A program made the translations under genes and the position numbers. A DNA stretch of 64,000 nt from Neobacillus piezotolerans. Its GTDB lineage: Bacteria > Bacillota > Bacilli > Bacillales > Cytobacillaceae. Under the pieces are notes generated by a model that had not been told where the DNA came from, made no database searches, and saw only the letters and a list, made by a program, of their open reading frames with translations. Below, piece by piece: positions 54,402 to 62,455 of this stretch. The first letter of the stretch is position 1. Every line of letters starts with the position of its first letter. The stretch spans positions 434,001 to 498,000 of the forward strand of contig NZ_QNQT01000002.1 in NCBI RefSeq assembly GCF_003362805.1, read 5' to 3'.

Positions 54402-54854
54402 TTATTTTGCCGGAACAGGTGTTGGCGTTCCTTCACCGTATGATGAATAATGGTCGACGATTGTTTTGTTGATTTCCTTCAGGCTTTTTCCGTCTTGTTT
54501 CAGCATTACCGCCTCCCGGGCGATATTGACACAAATGTCTCAGGAAATCCCGTGAGGATCCCACTCGGTTACAGCCATATCGCCATCCATTCCGGCAATG
54601 AAGCAGTGAAGGTTGTTTTCATGGCCATCTGCCGCGCAGCCGCAATAGCATGGAACAGATTCCAGAACTTCCGGATACTGTGCCGCAAGGAGATACGTTT
54701 CCTGGACCTTTTTTGATGAATTCATAACATAATCGGGCATGGCCGCATGCTTTGAATCAAGCGCGAGGTCTTTTGTATCCAAAGAGCTGCAGGCTGAAAT
54801 GATGCCAATGGCGAGTATCGCCATTGCAAGGAGCAAATAACGTGATAATTTCAT
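54402..54854 (-). CDS. PCYCGC lipoprotein A with in-frame TGA, probable selenoprotein
   Basis: The full frame is 150 residues if TGA (54542-54540) is Sec105. Signal peptide with lipobox ISAC; then VPCYCGCAADGHENN (PCYCGC domain); then EWDPHGIS-Sec-DICVNIAREA; then the C-terminus SSYGEGTPTPVPAK. Ordinary members of this family have Cys-x-x-Cys where this protein has Sec-x-x-Cys. The frame goes on for 45 codons after TGA and ends in the family's usual ...PTP tail. ATG 54854 follows GAGGGAGAG. A paralogue with the same TGA lies upstream in the same direction. The family is of unknown function and common next to copper genes. Confidence 0.9.
54507..54525 (-). other. predicted bacterial SECIS hairpin of lipoprotein A
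   Basis: TATCGCC-CGGGA-GGCGGTA is a 7-bp stem (one G-T pair) and a 5-nt loop with G at its second position. The loop starts 21 nt after the TGA. All bases from the TGA to the end of the stem are identical in the paralogue at 55241-55276. Confidence 0.78.
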
Positions 54855-55066
54855 GGCTCTCCCTCTCGTGACGTTTATTGGACTGCAATCGCAAAACCCA
54901 TACAGCAGCCGGATTGAACGACTGTTTTTTCTGAAAATCATATGGAACGTCCTGCTTTTAGGATGCAGGAAAATTGTGCAGAAAGTATCGAGAAAAGGTT
55001 AAGGAATTTCGAACAATGGCCGCGTATCCAAGAAAATCGGATCGCGGCTCACATAGCGCCGGTGGT

Positions 55067-55094
55067 CCAAAAAAACCTCCCTGGGAAGAGAGGC
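55067..55094 (-). terminator. terminator of PCYCGC lipoprotein B
   Basis: Minus-strand CCTC(T)C-TTCCCA-GGGAGG followed by seven T, beyond the TAA at 55136. Confidence 0.65.
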
Positions 55095-55135
55095 TTCATA
55101 CTTTGATTTAATTGTGTTTGCCAGCCAGGTCGGAG

Positions 55136-55597
55136 TTAATCTGCGGGGACAGGCGTTGGTGTCCCTTCTCCATAGGAGGAATACTTCTCGACAATTGCTT
55201 TATTGATGCTCTTTAGGCCTTTTCCATCTTGCTTCATTTGTACCGCCTCCCGGGCGATATTGACACAAATGTCTCAAGCGGTGCCGTGGTCATCCCATTC
55301 AGTCACGGCATTTTCGCTGCCTATGCCTTTGACAAAGCAATCGAGGTTGCTCTTATGGCCGGCGCCTGTGCCGCAGCTGCAATAGCATGGGACTGATGCG
55401 AGAACTTCAGGATATTCGGCGGCCATTACATACGTCTCCTGGACCTTTTCAGGGGTAGACAGGACAAAGTCAGGCAGCGGCGCATGCTTCGAATCCAGCT
55501 TCAGTTCATCGGAATTCGATGAATTCGAGCTGCAGGCTGAAATTACTCCAATGGCAACAATTGCACACATCAGCAGCAAATACTTAATATATTTCAT
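55136..55597 (-). CDS. PCYCGC lipoprotein B with in-frame TGA, probable selenoprotein
   Basis: The full frame is 153 residues if TGA (55276-55274) is Sec108. Lipobox ISAC, then VPCYCSCGTGAGHKSNLDCF, then EWDDHGTA-Sec-DICVNIAREA and SSYGEGTPTPVPAD. The layout equals that of lipoprotein A, and the TGA is at the same alignment position, but the two differ at many other codons, so this is not a recent duplication. ATG 55597 follows AGGGAGAAGG. Without Sec insertion the product would be 107 residues and lose half of the CxxC. Confidence 0.9.
55241..55259 (-). other. predicted bacterial SECIS hairpin of lipoprotein B
   Basis: The hairpin is identical to that of lipoprotein A: a 7-bp stem and CGGGA loop, 21 nt after the TGA. 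Confidence 0.78.
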
Positions 55598-55846
55598 AGC
55601 CTTCTCCCTCTATCAGTAATGTATATCCTTATTTTAACAAGGAATCCATGGTGGAAACCTAACCCTTTTCAAACGTTTTGTGACACCAGTTCATGGGCGC
55701 CGGGCACTATCAGGAAGCAATATAGAAAAAGCATTTAAACAATACGCCTAAAAAAACACCTCGGGCAGGCTCTTTCAAGTTCTGTTTTTTTCGGCAAAAG
55801 GTTGGGTATTATAACAATATTTACAGCTTTCGGAGGGGGTTTCATC

Positions 55847-56743
55847 ATGGATTTGACGCCGCAGCAGCGGGTGGAGCTGCATGGTTTTAATAATTTGACG
55901 AAGAGTTTGAGTTTTAATATGTACGATATTTGTTATACCCAGACGAAAGAGGAGCGGGAAGCATATCTTGAGTATATTGATGAGAGATATAATGCCGATC
56001 GCCTGACGAAAATTTTGAAGCATGTTGCTGACATTATTGGAGCGAATGTGCTGAATGTGGCGAAGCAGGATTATGTGCCGCAAGGGGCTAGCGTGACGAT
56101 GCTTGTCTCGGAAGGGCCGGTTGTCGAGGTGCCTACCGAAGTGTTCGAGGAGTCGCCCGGTCCGCTGCCGTCCGCGGTTACACTTGCTCTCGACAAAAGC
56201 CATATTACGGTCCATACGTATCCCGAATACCATCCGGACGAGGGAATCAGCACATTCAGGGCCGATATTGACGTATCGACCTGTGGGGAAATTTCGCCGC
56301 TGAAGGCATTGAACTACCTGATCCATTCGTTCGAGACAGACGTGATGACAATGGATTATCGTGTACGGGGATTCACGCGCGACAAGGAAGGCTATAAGCT
56401 GTTCATCGACCATGAAATTTCCTCAATCCAGAATTATATTCCCGACGAGGTTATCGACCGATACCAGATGATTGATGTGAATGTCTACCAGGAACATATT
56501 TTCCACACGAAGTGTAAACTCCGCGACTTTGATTTGAACAATTACCTGTTCGGCTATACAAAGGATAAGCTCACCGAAGAACAGCGCCAGGAAATCACCG
56601 AAAGCATTATATGGGAAATGGACGAGATTTTTTACGGGAAAAATATATACCAAGGCAGCTTTGTAAAAAATGCGGAAAAGGTATTCCGCGACAATCTCGA
56701 GCAGGAAGTCCAAAAGAAACAGACCGACCCGGAGCCTGAATAA
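55847..56743 (+). CDS. speD: S-adenosylmethionine decarboxylase proenzyme (E. coli type)
   Basis: A 298-residue proenzyme that cleaves itself between Lys117 and Ser118 ([13 protein letters not shown]) to make the pyruvoyl cofactor. The product decarboxylates SAM to supply the aminopropyl donor for spermidine. Its length matches the large enterobacterial SpeD, not the short Bacillus SpeH. ATG 55847 follows CGGAGGGGG. The terminator overlaps the gene end. Confidence 0.93.
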   Translation: MDLTPQQRVELHGFNNLTKSLSFNMYDICYTQTKEEREAYLEYIDERYNADRLTKILKHVADIIGANVLNVAKQDYVPQGASVTMLVSEGPVVEVPTEVFEESPGPLPSAVTLALDKSHITVHTYPEYHPDEGISTFRADIDVSTCGEISPLKALNYLIHSFETDVMTMDYRVRGFTRDKEGYKLFIDHEISSIQNYIPDEVIDRYQMIDVNVYQEHIFHTKCKLRDFDLNNYLFGYTKDKLTEEQRQEITESIIWEMDEIFYGKNIYQGSFVKNAEKVFRDNLEQEVQKKQTDPEPE

Positions 56744-56767
56744 GGTTTCCCGGCCGGTCTTTTTTTA
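56721..56767 (+). terminator. terminator after speD
   Basis: AGACCG...CCGG and CCGG...CGGTCT pair, followed by a T-run. The left arm lies in the last codons of speD. Confidence 0.65.
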
Positions 56768-56982
56768 TCAATTTATAAAAGTGCCTTATTTACCTTACTG
56801 CTCAGCCCAACCTGAAATCCGGATCCTGTTAAACGGCTTAAGCCAACAATCCTTTGATGATCCGGATAATTTTAAAACAGCCGCGGTTGTCTTGCCACCC
56901 TTCAATAGTATGAACGGCCGGCACTATGGCAAAGATGGTATGTATATTATGGAAGAACGGGCAGGGTGTGCCGAGGTGGGAA

Positions 56983-58443
56983 ATGAAAGCGGACGTGAAA
57001 AATAAAGTAAGCACTAGCCTTGGGGCGAATGTGGATTTTTTTAAAAAAGAGCTTGGGGTAGGCAAAAGCTTCGACGTCATCCATCTGGAAGTGGAATATG
57101 CCGGGCGCAAAATGGCGCTGTTCATGGTGGATGGGCTCGTCAAGGATGATATGCTCCATCTCCTTCTGAAGTTCATGGCGAATTTAAAGGAGGACCAGCT
57201 TCAAGACGCGACAATCCAGCAGCTCATGAAGTCGTACCTTCCCTACATCGAGCTTGATTCGACGGATGATCTGGACAAGGCTGTTGACATGGTGCTGGCG
57301 GGACCGACGGCGCTTGTGGTGGAAGGGGCATCCGAAGTTATCATCATCGATGCCAGGACCTATCCCGTCAGGGGGCCCGAGGAACCTGATACGGAGAGGG
57401 TTGTGCGCGGGTCACGCGATGGTTTCGTGGAAACAATTGTTTTCAATACCGCGTTGATCAGAAGGCGTGTGCGCGACCGGACGCTCCGAATGGAGTACAT
57501 CCAGGCGGGACGGCGGTCAAAAACAGATATGATCATTTGCTATATCGAGGACATCGCCGACGGGGAACTGGTAGATAAATTAAAGGACAAGTTGTCAAAC
57601 ATTGATACAGACGGATTGCCAATGGCGGAGAAAACCGTTGAGGAATTCATTACCGGAAGCCAGTTAAACCCGTTCCCCGCGGTCAGGTATACGGAGAGGC
57701 CCGACACGACCGCGGTCCACCTGTACGAAGGGCATGTTTGCGTTCTGGTTGACGGATCGCCAAGCGTTTTGATTACGCCGACAACGTATTGGCACCATCT
57801 TCAGCATGCCGAGGAATACCGGAATAAGCCGCTTGTCGGCGCCTATTTGCGGATCGTCCGGTTTTTCGCCGTTTGGGCGTCCCTGTTTTTGCTTCCGCTT
57901 TGGTACTTGCTCGTAATCGACCCGAGCCTGGTGCCGAAAAGCATGAAATACATCGGGCCGAATGACCCCGGCAAAATTCCTTTGTTCCTGCAATTTTTAA
58001 TAATTGAAATTGGGATTGATATGCTGCGTATGGCTGCGATCCATACACCGACTTCGCTCGCGACGGCACTTGGACTTATCGCCGCATTGATGATTGGACA
58101 GGTGGCAGTGGAAGTCGGTCTCCTGACGAATGAGGTTATCCTGTATTTGGCGCTCGCTGCAATTGGCACATTCGCGACGCCAAGCTATGAACTGAGCCTC
58201 GCGAACAGGCTTATCCGGCTATTTTTACTCATTGTAACTGCATTGTTCCATACCTTCGGGCTTGTTGTCGGGTTTACACTCGTCATCATTTATTTGGCGC
58301 GCATGAAAAGCTTCGGCGTTCCTTATTTGTGGCCGTTTATCCCGTTTGATATCAAGGCGTTGCGGGACGTTGTGTTCAGGTCGCCCATCCCGCTTAAAAA
58401 CAAGCGCCCAAGAATACTCGATCCCCAGGATCCGGACAGGTAG
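56983..58443 (+). CDS. spoVAF: SpoVAF/GerA-family spore membrane protein
   Basis: A 486-residue protein with an N-terminal soluble region (about 1-275, two domains, CYIEDIADGELVDKLKDKL) and five or so C-terminal helices (about 295-460). This is the GerAA/SpoVAF layout. SpoVAF is the forespore protein that modulates dipicolinate release during germination. The other spoVA genes are not here, so it is a stand-alone copy; sigma-G control is expected, but no site was assigned. ATG 56983 follows GAGGTGGGAA. Confidence 0.85.
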   Translation: MKADVKNKVSTSLGANVDFFKKELGVGKSFDVIHLEVEYAGRKMALFMVDGLVKDDMLHLLLKFMANLKEDQLQDATIQQLMKSYLPYIELDSTDDLDKAVDMVLAGPTALVVEGASEVIIIDARTYPVRGPEEPDTERVVRGSRDGFVETIVFNTALIRRRVRDRTLRMEYIQAGRRSKTDMIICYIEDIADGELVDKLKDKLSNIDTDGLPMAEKTVEEFITGSQLNPFPAVRYTERPDTTAVHLYEGHVCVLVDGSPSVLITPTTYWHHLQHAEEYRNKPLVGAYLRIVRFFAVWASLFLLPLWYLLVIDPSLVPKSMKYIGPNDPGKIPLFLQFLIIEIGIDMLRMAAIHTPTSLATALGLIAALMIGQVAVEVGLLTNEVILYLALAAIGTFATPSYELSLANRLIRLFLLIVTALFHTFGLVVGFTLVIIYLARMKSFGVPYLWPFIPFDIKALRDVVFRSPIPLKNKRPRILDPQDPDR

Positions 58444-58534
58444 GGAACACGGACTTAACCGTATCGGGCAAATGTTCAAGCACATGTGCAGCAGCTTCGT
58501 CTAGGCATTTTCAGTTCATTACATAGCGTTCCAC

Positions 58535-58590
58535 AAAAACAAGGCCAATTCGGCGCCCGGGAAACGGCGGCGGATTGGCCTCTTTATTAT
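58535..58590. terminator. bidirectional terminator
   Basis: AGGCCAAT...ATTGGCCT encloses further pairs; a T-rich tail stands on the right and an A-rich one on the left. It serves spoVAF and the converging GDSL gene. Confidence 0.75.
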
Positions 58591-59678
58591 TCGCCTATCG
58601 CGGCTGATATGGATTTTGCGTATTCCTCGGCGAGGTACCTTTGCCCTTCCGTGCTCGGGTGGAGCCTGTCGGACGCCATATACGTATCAAAATTGCCTTC
58701 ATTCATTTTTCCTGTCATATCAATGTACGTACAGTTTGGCACTTTGGAACAGGCGGTTTTTATGTCCTCGTTATATGGTTTGAGCTCTTCATCCGAGTAG
58801 GAAGGTGTGGCCATGATGGCGCTCGCAAAAACCTTTGTATCTGGAAGCGCGTCATGGATAGCTTTGATGAATTCCATATATTTTTCTTGATATTGCTCGT
58901 GGGTTATTTTTCCCTGGTAGATTGTAGAGATGGAGTTGAACCCGTAAATCGAGAGGACATAATCCGGTTTCAGATCAATTACATCCTCCTTGGCCCGTCC
59001 GAGGGCGCTGTTATTGTCTCCGGGAGGGGAAGAAATATCAATGTCGGTCCTGCCAATTCCCTGGTTGATGCTCTCAACCTCCATTATGTCGCCAATTACG
59101 GAAGCCATTGATTCCATCCCCATATTTGGGGTGCCTGTCCCGTCTGCGTGGCTATGGCCGATGACAACAAGCCTTTTCCTTTTTTCTTCCGGCTTCCTGG
59201 CCTTTGCCCCCTCGCTAATATAGAGGCCGTCTATCTCGCTTAAGTTGGAAAAGCCGATTTCAATCTGGTGCCATCCCTTTTTATTTTTGTAAATCGGAAT
59301 CTCCACAGGCTTGCCGTCCACATCAAGTTTTTGAGTCACAGCCTGTTTTCCATCAACGAAAATGAAGACTGTTCCGCCAATGCCGCGTTGTTTCAATGTG
59401 GCGAAGCTGCTGTTTGTCTCAATCCTTGCCCGCCTTCCATAATGCCGGCCGTTCTTCCCGTCAAGCCATCCCTGCATCGCTTTATCCCCGTCGGGTTTTG
59501 CAACCTCTTTCCATTGCCCATTCGCGTAAAGCCATTCAGGAGAGGTCGGAGCAATGAATCTCTTTTCGGCCGTCACGGCATCTTTCTCCTGGCAGCCTGC
59601 TATCATTGATAGAATTAAAACAGCGATAAGAATCTTGGATCCAATGAAGAGCCAATGGTTTTTAGTAGAAGTCTTCAT
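58587..59678 (-). CDS. SGNH/GDSL-hydrolase lipoprotein
   Basis: A 363-residue lipoprotein (lipobox IAGC). Residues about 50-160 form a beta-rich domain. Residues about 165-360 are an SGNH hydrolase: block I is VVIGHSHADG, a GHS in place of GDS, and the Asp/His dyad is in ASDRLHPS. It should be an exported esterase acting on a cell-wall or sugar ester; the substrate is unknown. Confidence 0.82.
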   Translation of the reverse strand: MKTSTKNHWLFIGSKILIAVLILSMIAGCQEKDAVTAEKRFIAPTSPEWLYANGQWKEVAKPDGDKAMQGWLDGKNGRHYGRRARIETNSSFATLKQRGIGGTVFIFVDGKQAVTQKLDVDGKPVEIPIYKNKKGWHQIEIGFSNLSEIDGLYISEGAKARKPEEKRKRLVVIGHSHADGTGTPNMGMESMASVIGDIMEVESINQGIGRTDIDISSPPGDNNSALGRAKEDVIDLKPDYVLSIYGFNSISTIYQGKITHEQYQEKYMEFIKAIHDALPDTKVFASAIMATPSYSDEELKPYNEDIKTACSKVPNCTYIDMTGKMNEGNFDTYMASDRLHPSTEGQRYLAEEYAKSISAAIGE

Positions 59679-59881
59679 TTCTCACATCCTTACATTATTT
59701 AGGGGAATAACAATAATGTAATAGGAAAAAAGAGAACATGTAAATACTGTCCGTTCGTCAAATTTTGCGAAGGTTGATAAAGGAACAAGTTCAAAAATGG
59801 AATTACCCGAGGGGAGGGACAGCTCATGCTGCTGTCCCAAATAAGGCTTCCTTTCTGACATGCTCGAACTATAAAATAAAG

Positions 59882-60676
59882 TCAATCCTCCACAAACGGA
59901 AACATCAGCACCTTTTTCGACTCGCAATACTGAAGCAGCGGCTCCCTTGGCAGCGGCACAGGGCACATCGTATTGACAGAGACCGAGGCCTCAGCTGCGG
60001 AAACATCCCAAGGCAGGTGATGGATATCGCCGCGGAGGACCTTGCCATCCCGTGTCGTGAACAGGCAATACCGCTCAATCAGCCAATGCTCAAGCGTCCC
60101 CGACTGGCACAATCCAGGCTCCGAAACCGGCCGATACGAACAATCGAACCGGCCGAACCAATCCTCGCCCGTTATCCGGCTATTCATAAACCGGAAACCC
60201 TTCTTTTTGTTAAAATTGGCCCCCGCGCCATCTTTTCCTTCATACATTTTTAAGGCTTCCCCGGGATGGTCCTCCTTGTCAAACGACATTTCCGCATTTT
60301 TATACGGAAGAGCAAGCAGCCCGTTCGCGGCGAACACCGCCGGTGCCAGGTTCGCATCAAGCGAAAAGAACCAGACTCCCTGTTTTCCGTTCCGTTTTAC
60401 ATACGTCCTCACATTCAACTCCAAATACTCATTCAGCATCGGGATTTCCGGCAATATCCTGAATCGCTGGTGCTTAACCTGGAACGGTGATATCGAAATC
60501 CATGCCTCGCCATCCCACGTATCAAGCTCCAATTCCACTGGGACAAGCTCCCTCACCAAGGCGGCATCCACAGGCCAATGCATAAACAGCAGGTTTTCCC
60601 AAGTCTGGGTCATCAGCCATGGCGCATCCGGCAGGGGATAGGGCCGATGCGCCGTCTCCTTGAGCAACTCGTCCAT
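59882..60676 (-). CDS. YqjF family protein (DUF2071)
   Basis: A 264-residue protein: MTQTWENLLFMHWPVDAALVRELVPVELELDTWDG is the DUF2071 start; further blocks are ISPFQVKHQRFRILP, YFSLDANLAPAV-like (WFFSLDANLAPAV) and RYCLFTTRDG. No enzymatic role is known. ATG 60676 follows AGGTGG. Confidence 0.85.
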   Translation of the reverse strand: MDELLKETAHRPYPLPDAPWLMTQTWENLLFMHWPVDAALVRELVPVELELDTWDGEAWISISPFQVKHQRFRILPEIPMLNEYLELNVRTYVKRNGKQGVWFFSLDANLAPAVFAANGLLALPYKNAEMSFDKEDHPGEALKMYEGKDGAGANFNKKKGFRFMNSRITGEDWFGRFDCSYRPVSEPGLCQSGTLEHWLIERYCLFTTRDGKVLRGDIHHLPWDVSAAEASVSVNTMCPVPLPREPLLQYCESKKVLMFPFVED

Positions 60677-60889
60677 ATCATTAACCACCTCTCAATCTGC
60701 ACTTTCATTGGTTCACCTGAACTAAGCAAAAACCGCTGCTTATGGAAGGTTCACTGTATCATTACCCGATTTTTCCGCGCGGCCACCCTGTCGACCCAGC
60801 GTAAATTTAAAACAGGCACCCCTTAATGCAAATTAAAGCTGTTTCAGGTATGATAGAATAGAGAATTACAAACGTTTACGGGGGGAACC

Positions 60890-61735
60890 ATGAAAGACTT
60901 AGACCGTGCACTTTATACTTATCTACTCTCCCATTCTTCCGAGATGACGGAGGAGTGGCTAAGCCGCAGGAATGAAAAAACAGGTTCGCCTTACTCTGTT
61001 GATGCATCCCCTGAGCTCATAAATAAGCTCCGCGAACGAAACAGGCTTTTCATTGAAGGGATAACCAAGGTTTTTATAGAGGAAGAAGAGGAATTCAAAA
61101 GGGGCATCATCCCCTGGACCCGTATGGTTTCGGAGGACAGGGTGAACACGGGCGTACCGCTCCACATGGTGATTGAGCAATTCGGGATCTTCCGGAGCGT
61201 CATCTTACTGTTTATCGAAAATTTCGCGCATGAATCCGAGGAAGAACTCGCCTTCGAAGACATTTTCCGCTGGTCAAGGCAAATCAACTTCGCCTTTGAC
61301 AAAGTCATTGATTTATTTACCAAGCATTATTACGAAGTCTACAACAAGCAGATTTCCGAAAAGGAAAAAATCATCTACGAACTGAGCTCTCCGGTCATCC
61401 CTGTAGCAAAGGGCACCGGCGTATTGCCGCTCATCGGGGAAATCGACCTGGACCGGGCCTCCGATATCCTGGAATCCGTCCTGAACCAAAGCGCCGCGAT
61501 GCGCATCAACAAGCTCGTCATTGACATGTCAGGCGTACCTGAAATGGACACGGCCGTCGCATGTGAGTTATCAAAATTATTCAAGGGATTGAACATGATT
61601 GGCATCCGCGCGATCCTTTCCGGTATTAGGCCAGAAGTCGCCCAGGCCGCCGTCACCCTGGGAATTAACTTTAACAATACCGAATTCGAACCGGACCTGG
61701 CCGCGGCATTGACGAAGCTCAACTGGCTAAACTGA
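60890..61735 (+). CDS. RsbR-type co-antagonist paralogue with STAS domain
   Basis: A 281-residue protein with an N-terminal helical domain (about 1-160, non-heme globin-like as in RsbRD) and a C-terminal STAS domain (about 165-280). STAS motifs are VIDMSGVPEMDTAVACEL, with the phosphorylatable Thr in MDT. RsbR proteins form the stressosome that controls sigma-B. The PP2C response regulator at 40267 is the type of enzyme that could act on such a protein, but no link is shown. The ribosome site is ACGGGGGGAACC. Confidence 0.88.
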   Translation: MKDLDRALYTYLLSHSSEMTEEWLSRRNEKTGSPYSVDASPELINKLRERNRLFIEGITKVFIEEEEEFKRGIIPWTRMVSEDRVNTGVPLHMVIEQFGIFRSVILLFIENFAHESEEELAFEDIFRWSRQINFAFDKVIDLFTKHYYEVYNKQISEKEKIIYELSSPVIPVAKGTGVLPLIGEIDLDRASDILESVLNQSAAMRINKLVIDMSGVPEMDTAVACELSKLFKGLNMIGIRAILSGIRPEVAQAAVTLGINFNNTEFEPDLAAALTKLNWLN

Positions 61736-61769
61736 CGCAATAAACCAATTAGAAAGGGGGGGGTAAAAG

Positions 61770-62003
61770 GTGATTCAATATCTATCGGCATTCTTCCTAC
61801 CAGGCTTGGCGGTCATGCTGTTCGCAAGGGTCACCTACAACCGTGTCATCGGACTCGCCCTGACAGTCGGCCTCATTGCCGCCTCCGTCTATAAAGGCTA
61901 TACAAACAGCTGGGGGCTCATCATCGTCGATGCCTTCTCGCTAACGGCGGGCTTCTGGGCCGCTTCGCTATTAATCCCGAAACCAACCGAAAAAAAAGCC
62001 TGA
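61770..62003 (+). CDS. csbA: CsbA family membrane protein
   Basis: A 77-residue protein with three hydrophobic segments and the family phrase GYTNSWGLIIVDAFSLTAGF. In B. subtilis csbA is a sigma-B stress gene just before uvrB, the position it holds here. Starts at GTG after AAAGGGGGGGG. Function unknown. Confidence 0.9.
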   Translation: MIQYLSAFFLPGLAVMLFARVTYNRVIGLALTVGLIAASVYKGYTNSWGLIIVDAFSLTAGFWAASLLIPKPTEKKA

Positions 62004-62007
62004 TTCC

Positions 62008-62046
62008 CCGCCAGAGACTCTTCGGCGGTTTTTTTTTCGTAGCCCC
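62008..62046 (+). terminator. terminator after csbA
   Basis: CCGCC...GGCGG around an AGAGACTCTTC loop followed by eight T. Confidence 0.75.
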
Positions 62047-62179
62047 GTCCGTCCCGGGCAATTTTTGAAAAATTGGCCACCGCTCCTTGTTGCCCGCGAA
62101 AATTTGGCTTGCATACCCCGCAATTTTGCCATTTTTATAAAAAAACTCCCGATAAAAGCAGGAAACCCAAAAATTTAAT

Positions 62180-62193
62180 CGAATATTTGTTCG
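62180..62193 (+). promoter_or_regulatory. LexA (SOS) box of uvrB
   Basis: CGAATATTTGTTCG agrees with the Bacillus SOS box CGAACRNRYGTTCG except for T in place of C at position 5. It lies 263 bp before uvrB, so the uvr genes should be induced by DNA damage. Confidence 0.8.
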
Positions 62194-62252
62194 TATAAAG
62201 TTGGTTTGCATCCTCTCCTTTGTGGTAGAATGTTTTTATAAGATTTTTGGCA

Positions 62253-62277
62253 ATGCCGGAATTGTAAATTCCGGCAT
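62253..62277 (+). other. perfect hairpin in the uvrB leader
   Basis: ATGCCGGAATT and AATTCCGGCAT form an 11-bp stem with a GTA loop. It is followed by CCTTTCAG, not a full T-run, so it may be a weak terminator or an mRNA-stabilising structure in the long leader. Confidence 0.5.
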
Positions 62278-62455
62278 CCTTTCAGTTTGTCCAGACAGGC
62301 CATAGCCGGTTTGAAGGCAACCCTGTGCCGGGCATACTGTTCAATATATGAATGGCGGCGAATGGCCCGCCCATACACCAACTTGTTTAGTGACGAAACC
62401 ATACATCTTGTTTGCCGATAGACGACTTATTTTAAGAATTGGAGGTTCTGAAACG

